Shown: piece after piece, positions 11,095 to 19,257 of the stretch
How positions within the stretch are numbered: the stretch's first letter is position 1
How the letters are laid out: each line of letters begins with the position of its first letter
DNA from: Alphaproteobacteria bacterium
Lineage (GTDB): Bacteria; Myxococcota_A; UBA796; GCA-2862545
Direction of reading: 5' to 3'
NCBI GenBank assembly: GCA_020632955.1
Contig: JACKEO010000008.1
Location: 1-64,000, forward strand
Length of the DNA: 64,000 nucleotides
Notes under the pieces: generated by a model
Told to the model about the DNA's origin: nothing
Databases searched by the model: none
The model's input: only the letters and a program-made list of their open reading frames with translations
Translations under genes and position numbers: made by a program

Positions 11095-11928
11095 GTGATC
11101 CCCACCTGGGACAGCCTCGCCCCGATCCTGCGCGGCGCCGACCCCGACGAGGAGGCCGCCTGGCAGGTGCTCCTCGCCCACGCCGAGTTCCTGCAGGGCT
11201 CGGTGCGCCGCGTGGTCGCGCGGGCCCACGACGTGGTGGCCACCTTCGACGGACGTGCCGACGCCACCACCGCCGAGGCCTTCCAGTGGGTGGCCGAGCG
11301 GCTGGTGCGCCGCATCACCACCGAGCCCACCGGCCTGCCCGTCTCCGAGCGGGCCGACGGCTCCCGCGGCAGCGCCCCCCGGTGGTTCTTCACCGTGGGC
11401 GCCAACCTCGCCCGCGACTGGCTCAAGGCGCAGCGCCGGCGCCTGCACCGCGAGGTCGCCCTCCCCGAGCGCACCACGGCGGCGCCCGAAGCACCCGAGG
11501 CCCTCCACTGGGACGACGCGGCCCTGCGCAAGCTGCAGCGCCTGCTGGAGCGGCCCGACCGCGCCGGCGTCCCCGAGACCCACGTGCTGGCCTACCTCTG
11601 CCTGTACCGCCCCGACGTGGTCGACCGCGGGGCCGTGGAGCGCGCCCACCGCTACCAGCCCACCGCAGGGTCCCGATCGGGTCAGCCGGGCCTGCTGCGG
11701 GAGCCCGCCGAGGCCTGGCCGCTCTTCCAGGGCTGGCGCAAGCGCCACGGCGACGACCCCTTCACCGCCCAGGCGCGCACCGAGCTGGCCTGGGTGCTGC
11801 GCAGCACCGATCCGGGTCCGCCCGACACCTGGCGCGACCGCGATCCCAAGGCGGTGCGCACGGCCACGGTCACGCTCGGCAAGTGGGCCATCCGCTGCGC
11901 CGACGTGCTCACGCTGCCCCGGCGCTGA
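11095..11928 (+). CDS. sigma-70-like (ECF-type) protein, divergent
   Basis: A 277-residue protein. Residues 20-130 resemble sigma region 2: acidic and aromatic helices, then WFFTVGANLARDWLKAQRRR, close to the 'ia.N.arDwlRrrrR' pattern of ECF sigma factors. The C-terminal helix (AVRTATVTLGKWAIRCADVL) could be a degenerate region 4, but the 100-residue insert between them is unusual and no clean HTH is visible. GTG start at 11095, 25 bp after the fused transferase. The next two genes run on the same strand with short gaps, so the three probably form a unit. A sigma factor for its own cassette is my best guess; a sigma-derived scaffold is also possible. Confidence 0.5.
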   Translation: MIPTWDSLAPILRGADPDEEAAWQVLLAHAEFLQGSVRRVVARAHDVVATFDGRADATTAEAFQWVAERLVRRITTEPTGLPVSERADGSRGSAPRWFFTVGANLARDWLKAQRRRLHREVALPERTTAAPEAPEALHWDDAALRKLQRLLERPDRAGVPETHVLAYLCLYRPDVVDRGAVERAHRYQPTAGSRSGQPGLLREPAEAWPLFQGWRKRHGDDPFTAQARTELAWVLRSTDPGPPDTWRDRDPKAVRTATVTLGKWAIRCADVLTLPRR

Positions 11929-11998
11929 CGGTGTCCGCAGGCCCCGGCTCCCGTCGTCCTCCCCTGCTCGCCGGATCCCCCCGTCTCCTGGAGGCTGC

Positions 11999-12883
11999 AT
12001 GACCACCGACGAGGTGCTCGCCTTCCTCGCCGCCCGCGCCGAGGGCTTCGCCGCCCTGGCCCGAGGGGACGACGGGGACCTGCTCGCCTTCGCGGCGGCC
12101 CTCGTGCCGGGCACCGACCCCGAGGCGATCGTCGCGGCGCTGGCCACGGTCACCCGCTCCGGTCGCACCGACCTGGTACGCCTCGAGGGCACCGACGATC
12201 GCCCCGAGCGCCTCGCCTTCGCCACGGCCGTGGCCCGTCACGCCTCGCTCCTCGACTCGCCGCAGCCGTGGACCGACGCCCTCGACGACGTGCGCTACGA
12301 CTGCGCCGCCCGTCCTCACGCCTACCGTGACCTGTCTCCCATGGCCCTCGCGCTGGCCGAGGCCCTCGACCTGCCCGAGACGAGCGACGGCGGACGCCTG
12401 CTCTTCCGCCTGGCCACCGCCGCACTCGACGCCGCCCCCCCGGAGCAGCTCGCCGACGCACGCACGCAGATCCTGGCGCTGCGACGCACGGCGCGGCTGC
12501 AGCGCTGGCGGTCGTGGCTCACGGCCTGGGCCGGCACGCCCGGCCGCGCGCTGCGCGACGCCATCGACGCGCTCGAGGCGGGCGAGGTGCCGCTGGCCGC
12601 CAGCGACGGGCCCCCGCCCGCCCTCGCGCGCCTCTTCCTCGGCGAGGCGCTGGCGGGCGAGGTCACCCTCGCGGTGGCACCCGGCGGCGTGGTGGTGGAG
12701 TGGGACGGCGAGGGCCCGCCCCCCGACGAGGCCACCCTCGGTCGCACCCCGCTCGACGCGGCCGCGGAGGCCTCCTCGGCCCCGGGCGCGTGGATGCTCC
12801 GCGCGCCCCCCGCCGGCTCCCTCCGCCTCACCCTCGCGCGGGGTGGCGAGGCGGCCGTGCTCACGCTCGGCGCGCCGGCCTGA
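11999..12883 (+). CDS. unknown protein, middle gene of sigma-like/pseudo-Lon cassette
   Basis: A 294-residue soluble protein that I do not recognise. It begins MTTDEVLAFLAARAEGF and is mostly helical and Ala-rich up to about residue 200. It then has a short beta-rich end (EVTLAVAPGGVVVEWDGEG; LRLTLARGGEAAVLTLG) such as might cap a protein-binding module. There is no signal peptide, membrane helix, Cys cluster or nucleotide-binding loop. ATG at 11999 has GGAGGC 5 bases upstream. It sits 70 bp after the sigma-like gene and 4 bp before the pseudo-Lon gene. By position it could be an anti-sigma or adaptor protein, but nothing in the sequence proves this. Confidence 0.6.
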   Translation: MTTDEVLAFLAARAEGFAALARGDDGDLLAFAAALVPGTDPEAIVAALATVTRSGRTDLVRLEGTDDRPERLAFATAVARHASLLDSPQPWTDALDDVRYDCAARPHAYRDLSPMALALAEALDLPETSDGGRLLFRLATAALDAAPPEQLADARTQILALRRTARLQRWRSWLTAWAGTPGRALRDAIDALEAGEVPLAASDGPPPALARLFLGEALAGEVTLAVAPGGVVVEWDGEGPPPDEATLGRTPLDAAAEASSAPGAWMLRAPPAGSLRLTLARGGEAAVLTLGAPA

Positions 12884-12887
12884 GGGC

Positions 12888-14528
12888 GTGACGGCCTCCA
12901 CGCTGGCCACGCTGCGACGGCGCCACGACGGCGCCCCCGAGAGCCTGGTGGCCGCGCTGCGCCGGGCCGCCACGGAGGCCCCGCTGCGGGCCACCCGGCG
13001 CGAGCTGCTCGCGGCGGCGGACGCCGTGCTCCCGGGACCTCACGGCGTGGGCGTCGTGCTCTTCCCCGCGGTGAGCGCCGACGGCCACACCGGCTGCCTG
13101 TACCGGGTGATCGCGTCGGACGGCCCCCGTGGCGACCTGGCGTCGGTGCCCTCGGACCTCGTCGCACGCGTGCTGGCGGTGCTCGGTGCCCGGCTCCCCG
13201 ACCTGCCGCTGCACGGTCTCCGGCTCCACCTGTCGGGGCCGCTCCCTGGCGAGGCCTGGTCGGGGTCGTCCTGCGAGCTCGCCGTGCTGCTGGCCGCGGT
13301 GTCGTGGGCGCTGCGCATCCCGCCACCGCCCGCCACCGCCGTCACCGGTCGCCTCGGCACCGAGGGCACGGTGCGCGCCGTGGGGCACCTCCGCGAGAAG
13401 GCGGAGCGGGTGGCCGCCGATCTGCCCGGCGGCCGCCTGATCGCGCCGGGCGACGCCGCGCTGGAGGTCGCGCTCGACGCCGCGCTGCCGGGCTGGCGGT
13501 CCGCCCTGGAGCGCCGCGCGGCCCTCGGGTGGTCGGCCCGGGTGCGAGAGGCGCAGGGCGCGCTCTTCACCGGGAGCCACGACCGGGCGCGGGCGCTGGC
13601 CGACGAGGTGCTCGACCGCGCCCCGGGGGACGCCGCCACCCGTGCGCGCGCCGCCTGGATCGCCGGCGCCGCGCGCCTCCACCTCGGCGAGGGGGCCGCG
13701 GGCCTCGCGCTGCTGCAGCAGGCCCGGGCGGCCTTGCCGGCCTGGGAGGCCCATGTCTCCGATCCGCCCGAGGACCTCGCCGTGGAGGAGCTGGAGGCCT
13801 GGGTGCTCGTGGCCCTCGTCGACGCCGGACAGGCCGCCACGGCGCTCGCGCGAGGCCAGACCACGCTCGGCGCACTGGACCGGGTGGCCCGGCGCACGCG
13901 CCGATGGCGCTGGGTGGCGCTGCAGGTGGCGGGCTCGACGCACCGGGCGGCGGTCTCGACGGGCGACCTGACCCGGGCCGCCACCCTGCTCCAGACGTGG
14001 TCCCTCGATCGCGCCATGCTGGTGGACCAGCGGGCCCGGGCGCTGGGCGACCTGGCCGAGGTGCGCCGACGCGAAGGACGACCGGCCGACGCCCGCGGCC
14101 TGATCGAGGAGGCGCGGGCTGCCCTCCCCGACGCCGCGGCTCGGGAGCTCACCGCCCGCTTCCTCGACCTCTTCGAGGCGCGGCTCGATGCCGAGGCGGG
14201 GATCCCGCCCGCTCCGGCCGATCCCGAGGGCGCGGTGTGGCCCGAGCTGGGCTTCCACCTCCTCGCGACGCGGACCACCCCCGCCGACCTGCCGGGCCTG
14301 CTCGCCCACCCCGCCGTGGCGCACAGCGCGGCCCTGCGGGGGGTGGTGGCGTCCGAGCTGGCCTGGCACCTGCTGCACGGCGGCCAGGACGCGCCCCTCC
14401 ACGTCGCGCTCGCAGGTGTCCTCGACGACGGCGACGACCCGGGACGCAACGCCCTGCACGCCCGGCTGCGCACCGCCCCCACCGCCGCCGACCTCGCCGC
14501 GCTCCGCGCACGCGCCCCCTACGGCTGA
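12888..14528 (+). CDS. Lon/RadA-like S16-fold domain fused to helical repeats, altered dyad
   Basis: A 546-residue protein. Residues 45-190 follow the proteolytic domain of Lon: a beta-rich start, then LPGEAWSGSSCELAVLLAAV, an RLGTEGTVRAVGHLREK segment and a GGRLIAP strand. Aligned with the true Lon encoded at 30009-32459 in this window, Ser128 matches catalytic Ser692 and Arg169 matches catalytic Lys733. The spacing is 41 residues in both. The lysine-to-arginine change predicts no, or altered, peptidase activity. RadA and ComM carry related inactive folds and remain alternatives. Residues 200-546 are Ala/Arg-rich helical pairs with TPR character, suited to protein binding. GTG start four bases after the previous stop, so the two are probably translationally coupled. 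Confidence 0.65.
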   Translation: MTASTLATLRRRHDGAPESLVAALRRAATEAPLRATRRELLAAADAVLPGPHGVGVVLFPAVSADGHTGCLYRVIASDGPRGDLASVPSDLVARVLAVLGARLPDLPLHGLRLHLSGPLPGEAWSGSSCELAVLLAAVSWALRIPPPPATAVTGRLGTEGTVRAVGHLREKAERVAADLPGGRLIAPGDAALEVALDAALPGWRSALERRAALGWSARVREAQGALFTGSHDRARALADEVLDRAPGDAATRARAAWIAGAARLHLGEGAAGLALLQQARAALPAWEAHVSDPPEDLAVEELEAWVLVALVDAGQAATALARGQTTLGALDRVARRTRRWRWVALQVAGSTHRAAVSTGDLTRAATLLQTWSLDRAMLVDQRARALGDLAEVRRREGRPADARGLIEEARAALPDAAARELTARFLDLFEARLDAEAGIPPAPADPEGAVWPELGFHLLATRTTPADLPGLLAHPAVAHSAALRGVVASELAWHLLHGGQDAPLHVALAGVLDDGDDPGRNALHARLRTAPTAADLAALRARAPYG

Positions 14529-14606
14529 GACGTTCCGACGCGACATCGTGGCTTGCGGGATCCCCGGCGGGCGTGGGAGTCTCCGCCCCTCCCGAGGATG
14601 CCCTCC

Positions 14607-15980
14607 ATGTCCGGCCCCGGCTCGTCGATCACCCGCGCGCTGTCGCGTGCGCACCCCGCCGTCTTCACGGCCTACGCGGTGGTCGCGGCCTTCCTGACGT
14701 ACTTCTGCATGTACGCCTTCCGGAAGCCGTTCACGGTGGCCACCTACGACGGGTCCCTGGGGCTGCCGTGGGGTGCGGAGCTCGACCACAAGACCGTGCT
14801 GCTCATCAGCCAGGTCTTCGGGTACACGCTGTCGAAGTTCCTCGGCATCAAGGTCATCAGCGAGATGAAGCCGCACCGTCGCGCGGTCACGCTGGTGGGC
14901 GCCATCGTCTTCGCGCACCTGGCGCTGCTCGGCTTCGCGGTCACGCCGCGGCCGTGGTCGGCCTTCTGGCTCTTCCTCAACGGCGTGCCGCTGGGCATGG
15001 TGTGGGGCCTGACCTTCGGCTTCCTCGAGGGACGCAAGGTCTCGGAGGTGCTCGGGGTGGGCCTGTCGGCCAGCTACATCGTGGCCAGCGGCTACGTGAA
15101 GTCGGTGGGCCGGGCCGTGATGTCGGGCACCTACGAGGGCAGCTTCTTCGGGATCGAGCTGTCGATCGACATGGGCTGGCTCGGCGGGTGGAGCGAGGCC
15201 TGGATGCCGTTCGTCACCGGCCTGCTCTTCCTGCCGATCCTCGTGGGCAGCGTGGTGCTGCTCTACCTGCTGCCGCCCCCCACCGACGAGGACCGCGCGG
15301 CCCGCACCGAGCGCGTGCCCATGGACGCCGAGGCGCGGCGCCGCTTCTTCATGGCCTACCTGCCGGGCCTGCTGCCGCTCACCGCGCTCTACGTGCTGCT
15401 CACGGCCTACCGCGACTTCCGCGACAACTTCGCCCGCGAGCTCTGGGACGCCCTCGGCTACGGCGGCACGCCCACGATCTACGCCACGTCCGAGACCTGG
15501 GTGGCCTTCGGCGTCATGCTCGCGCTGGGCGTGCTCATGGTCATCCGATCCAACCGGCGCGCCCTGATGGCGGTGCACCTGGTGATGATGGGCGGCACGA
15601 TCGCCGTGGGCGTGAGCACGGCGCTCTACCAGGCCGGCACGCTGTCGGGGGAGACCTGGATGATCACGGTGGGGCTGGGCCTGTACCTGGCCTACGTGCC
15701 CTACGGCTGCATCCTCTTCGACCGCCTCATCGCCGCGGTGGGCGTGACGGCCACGGCCGGCTTCCTCATCTACGTCACCGACGCCTTCGGCTACCTCGGG
15801 TCGGTGGCGCTGATGCTCTACAAGGACCTCGGCACGCCCGACCTGTCGTGGCTCGAGTTCTTCGTGGGCTTCAGCTACGTCACCTCCTTCCTCTGCACGC
15901 TGCTGTTCGCGGTCTCGATGCTCTACTTCTCGAGGGCCACCGCCACGCACGAGGCGGCCCAGGCGGAGGGGGTTGCGTGA
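14607..15980 (+). CDS. DUF5690-family MFS-like membrane protein
   Basis: A 457-residue polytopic protein with about 10-12 hydrophobic helices. The opening FTAYAVVAAFLTYFCMYAFRKPF and the following YDG motif match the DUF5690 group of major-facilitator-like transporters. Later helices hold the family-like stretches GVPLGMVWGLTFGFLEGRK and YVPYGCILFDRLIAA. The substrate is unknown. The second ATG (14607) lies 9 bases from GAGG and is preferred to the ATG at 14598, which is immediately next to it. It is 61 bp before the FadH-like gene, and cotranscription is possible. Confidence 0.75.
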   Translation: MSGPGSSITRALSRAHPAVFTAYAVVAAFLTYFCMYAFRKPFTVATYDGSLGLPWGAELDHKTVLLISQVFGYTLSKFLGIKVISEMKPHRRAVTLVGAIVFAHLALLGFAVTPRPWSAFWLFLNGVPLGMVWGLTFGFLEGRKVSEVLGVGLSASYIVASGYVKSVGRAVMSGTYEGSFFGIELSIDMGWLGGWSEAWMPFVTGLLFLPILVGSVVLLYLLPPPTDEDRAARTERVPMDAEARRRFFMAYLPGLLPLTALYVLLTAYRDFRDNFARELWDALGYGGTPTIYATSETWVAFGVMLALGVLMVIRSNRRALMAVHLVMMGGTIAVGVSTALYQAGTLSGETWMITVGLGLYLAYVPYGCILFDRLIAAVGVTATAGFLIYVTDAFGYLGSVALMLYKDLGTPDLSWLEFFVGFSYVTSFLCTLLFAVSMLYFSRATATHEAAQAEGVA

Positions 15981-16041
15981 TGCACCCGGGCGACCCTGGA
16001 CCCCGGTCGCGCTAGGAGCGTGGGTCCGCCCTGGAGCGCCC

Positions 16042-18063
16042 GTGGCCGCACCCACCTACCCCACGCTGCTGTCCCCCCTCGACCTCGGTCACGTGGTGCT
16101 GAAGAACCGCGTGCTCATGGGCTCGATGCACGTGGGCCACGAGGAGCAGATCGGCTCGCTCACGAAGCTCGCGGCCTACTTCGCGCGGCGGGCCGAGGGC
16201 GGTGTGGGGCTCATGGTGACGGGCGGCTTCTCCCCCAACGTGGAGGGCTGGCTCAAGCCGCTGGGCGGCACCCTCGCGGGCCGCTGGGGTGCCCACAAGC
16301 ACAAGGTGGTCACCGAGGCCACCCACGACGCCGGCGGCCGCATCGCGATGCAGATCCTGCACGCCGGTCGCTACGGCTACCACCCGCTCAGCGTGGCCCC
16401 GTCGCGCCTGAAGAGCCCGATCACGCCCTTCACGCCGCGCGCCCTGTCGGCGAAGGGGGTGGAGCGCACCATCGAGGCCTACGTCACCACCGCCGCGCTG
16501 GCGCGGGAGGCCGGCTACGACGGCGTCGAGATCATGGGGAGCGAGGGCTACCTCATCAACCAGTTCCTCGCGCCGCGCACCAACAAGCGCACCGACGCCT
16601 GGGGCGGCAGCTTCGAGGCCCGCGCCCGCTTCCCCCGCGAGATCGTGCGTCGGGTGCGCGAGAAGGTGGGTCCCGACTTCATCGTGATCTACCGCATCTC
16701 GCTGCTCGACCTGGTGGACGACGGCTCCACCTGGGACGAGACGGTCCAGCTCGCGAAGTGGATCGAGGAGGCCGGCGCCAGCATCCTCAACACCGGCATC
16801 GGCTGGCACGAGGCCCGGGTGCCCACGATCGGCACGATGGTGCCCCGGGCGGGCTTCGCGTGGGTCACGCGGCGCCTCAAGCCCCACGTGGGCATCCCCG
16901 TCGTGGCCTCGAACCGCATCAACATGCCGAACGTGGCCGAGGAGCTGCTCGCCGCCGGCGATGCCGACATGGTGAGCCTCGCGCGTCCGCTCCTCGCCGA
17001 TCCGGACTGGGTGGCGAAGGCCGCCGCCTCCGACCCCGACGCGATCAACACCTGCATCGCCTGCAACCAGGCCTGCCTCGACCACGCCTTCCAGAACCGC
17101 ACGGCGAGCTGCCTGGTCAACCCGCTGGCCTGTCACGAGACCGAGCTGAAGCTGCACCCCGTGAAGCGTCGCAAGCGCGTGGCCGTCGTGGGCGCCGGCC
17201 CCGCAGGCCTCGCCGCGGCCACCACCGCCGCCGAGCGGGGCCACGAGGTGGTGCTCTTCGAGGCCAGCGAGGAGGTGGGTGGGCAGTTCAACCTCGCCAA
17301 GCGCGTGCCCGGCAAGGAGGAGTTCCACGAGACGCTGCGCTACTTCCGCCGCCGCCTCGCCGACACCGGGGTGGACGTGCGCCTCGGCCAGCGCGTCGGC
17401 GCGGCCGAGCTCGAGGGCTTCGACGAGGTGGTGCTGAGCACGGGCGTCCACCCCCGGAAGCTGAAGCTCCCGGGCATCGACCACGACAAGGTGGTCTCCT
17501 ACGTCCAGGTGCTCACGGGCCAGGTGAAGGTGGGCGAGCGCGTGGCGATCATCGGCGCCGGCGGCATCGGCTTCGACGTGGCCGAGTTCCTCCTGCACGA
17601 GGGCAGCACGATGTCCACCGACGTGCCCGCCTTCTCGGCGGCCTGGGGCATCGACGTCGACATCGCCTCCCGCGGCGGCCTCGCCGAGCGCCAGGACGTG
17701 GCCCACACCCGGCAGATCACCCTGTGCCAGCGCTCGAAGGGGCCGCTGGGCAAGGGCCTGGGCAAGACCACCGGCTGGATCCACCGCGCGAGCCTCAAGC
17801 ACGGCGAGGTGGAGATGCTCGGCGAGGTCACCTACGAGAAGGTGGACGACGCAGGCCTGCACGTGGTGGTGCAGGGCCAGCGCAAGGTCATCCCCGCCGA
17901 CCACGTGGTGGTCTGCGCGGGGCAGGTGAGCGCCCGGGAGCTGCAGGCGCCGCTCGCGGCCAAGGGGGTGTCGGTGCACCTGATCGGCGGCGCAGACGAG
18001 GCCGCGGAGCTCGACGCCAAGCGGGCCATCGACCAGGGGACGCGGCTGGCGGCCTCGCTGTAG
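16042..18063 (+). CDS. fadH: NADPH-dependent 2,4-dienoyl-CoA reductase (FadH type)
   Basis: A 673-residue iron-sulfur flavoenzyme, matching the about 672 residues of E. coli FadH. It reduces 2,4-dienoyl-CoA during beta-oxidation of unsaturated fatty acids. The N-terminal TIM barrel is of the old-yellow-enzyme type, with QILHAGRYGYHP as the FMN/substrate motif. A 4Fe-4S site follows around residue 335 (CIACNQACLDH then a Cys further on). The FAD/NADPH part starts with VAVVGAGPAGLAA, and a second dinucleotide motif AIIGAGGIGFD appears later. GTG start with GGAG upstream gives a family-length N-terminus. A related oxidoreductase acting on another enoyl substrate cannot be excluded. Confidence 0.87.
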   Translation: MAAPTYPTLLSPLDLGHVVLKNRVLMGSMHVGHEEQIGSLTKLAAYFARRAEGGVGLMVTGGFSPNVEGWLKPLGGTLAGRWGAHKHKVVTEATHDAGGRIAMQILHAGRYGYHPLSVAPSRLKSPITPFTPRALSAKGVERTIEAYVTTAALAREAGYDGVEIMGSEGYLINQFLAPRTNKRTDAWGGSFEARARFPREIVRRVREKVGPDFIVIYRISLLDLVDDGSTWDETVQLAKWIEEAGASILNTGIGWHEARVPTIGTMVPRAGFAWVTRRLKPHVGIPVVASNRINMPNVAEELLAAGDADMVSLARPLLADPDWVAKAAASDPDAINTCIACNQACLDHAFQNRTASCLVNPLACHETELKLHPVKRRKRVAVVGAGPAGLAAATTAAERGHEVVLFEASEEVGGQFNLAKRVPGKEEFHETLRYFRRRLADTGVDVRLGQRVGAAELEGFDEVVLSTGVHPRKLKLPGIDHDKVVSYVQVLTGQVKVGERVAIIGAGGIGFDVAEFLLHEGSTMSTDVPAFSAAWGIDVDIASRGGLAERQDVAHTRQITLCQRSKGPLGKGLGKTTGWIHRASLKHGEVEMLGEVTYEKVDDAGLHVVVQGQRKVIPADHVVVCAGQVSARELQAPLAAKGVSVHLIGGADEAAELDAKRAIDQGTRLAASL

Positions 18064-18082
18064 GGCGTCGGCCCACCGGCGG

Positions 18083-19138
18083 TCAGCCCACCGGCGGCGC
18101 GTGGCTCCGGAGCAGCTCCGACGCGGGGATGCGACGCGGCACCGCCGAGCCGGGGAGACGTCGCAGCACAGGGGGTACGAGCCAGCGCGTCCAGGCACCG
18201 CCCACCACGAGCCCGAACGCGAAGGGCACCACCACCGCCCCCAGCAGGACGTCCGCGTGGCGCAGCGCCAGACGTCGCAGCCCCAGCATGCCCACGCCGG
18301 CCATGCCCAGTCCGACCCCCAGGCTACGCCCCCCCGTGATCGCGGCGAGCGATCCCAGGCCTGACCCCACCAGGGTCGCAGCCCCGGCCACGCAGGCCAC
18401 CCCGACGGCAGCCACGGTGCCCTCCGTGCCGGACCAGGGCTCGAGGAGCACCAGCGCGGGGATCGGCAGCACGACGGCGCAGAGGGCCGACAGCGCGAGA
18501 CCCCGGGGCCCGAGGGGCGCGCTCAGCATCAGATCGATGTTGCGCCGGATCACCGCGCCCACCACCTCCAGATCGGCGGGCACCGGCGGCCCGTGGTCCA
18601 CGGCACCCGCCTCCACCCACGCCAGGTGGTCGGCCACCGCCTCCGCCACGTCCCCGGACGTCCACAGCCGCTCGACCTGATCCACGTGGGGGTAGTGGCT
18701 CATGGGCTTGTCGGCGTCGACGGCGCGGGCCTTCGCGTGCTGCGCCGGCGGTTCCCCTCGCGGGTCGGCGAGGAACCACATGCCCGACACGCCGCCGTCC
18801 CGCGAGCGCCACTGGCTCCGGAAGATGGCGCCGTCCTCGAAGAGGGTCAGGAAGGAGACGAGGTCCACGCCGTACCAGCGCTTCACGCAGGCCGCCGTGC
18901 CGCCGTCGGGAGACCGCCAGACGGCCTCGTGCTCCTGCGCGACGAGGGCGTGCGTCTCGGGCGCCATGAGGAGGTCGTTCCCCAGGGCGTGGACGCCGAT
19001 CTCCTGCCATCCCGCCGCGGCGAGCACGGCCTCCACCGCAGGAGACCGCAGGAGGTCGGCAGCGACCTCGGCGTCCGAGGTCACGTCGCGCACGACGAAG
19101 TCGTGGAAGGTGGCCGAGAACATCGACACGGTCTGCAT
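18083..19138 (-). CDS. unknown protein with C-terminal membrane helices
   Basis: A 351-residue protein that I do not recognise. The first 210 residues are soluble and acidic, with several Trp and His residues (VKRWYGVDLVSFLTLFEDG; MSHYPHVDQVERLW). The last 130 residues contain four hydrophobic segments (around LALSALCAVVLPIPALVLL, AVGVACVAGAATLVGSGLG, LGMAGVGMLGLRRLAL and GAVVVPFAFGLVVGG), so it should be anchored in the inner membrane with a cytoplasmic N-terminus. The start is uncertain: GGAGG touches the ATG at 19138, and GTG 19129 or ATG 19123 would be better spaced. It converges with fadH. Function unknown. Confidence 0.6.
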   Translation of the reverse strand: MQTVSMFSATFHDFVVRDVTSDAEVAADLLRSPAVEAVLAAAGWQEIGVHALGNDLLMAPETHALVAQEHEAVWRSPDGGTAACVKRWYGVDLVSFLTLFEDGAIFRSQWRSRDGGVSGMWFLADPRGEPPAQHAKARAVDADKPMSHYPHVDQVERLWTSGDVAEAVADHLAWVEAGAVDHGPPVPADLEVVGAVIRRNIDLMLSAPLGPRGLALSALCAVVLPIPALVLLEPWSGTEGTVAAVGVACVAGAATLVGSGLGSLAAITGGRSLGVGLGMAGVGMLGLRRLALRHADVLLGAVVVPFAFGLVVGGAWTRWLVPPVLRRLPGSAVPRRIPASELLRSHAPPVG

Positions 19139-19257
19139 CCTCCGTGGCGGAGACGCTACCACGGGACCCACGCGCGCTCCGCCGCCGCGCCCCGGAACGC
19201 CGAGGTCGCCGTCCGTGCTAGCGTGCGTCGCGCCGCACGTGGTTCCCGGGGGGAGAC

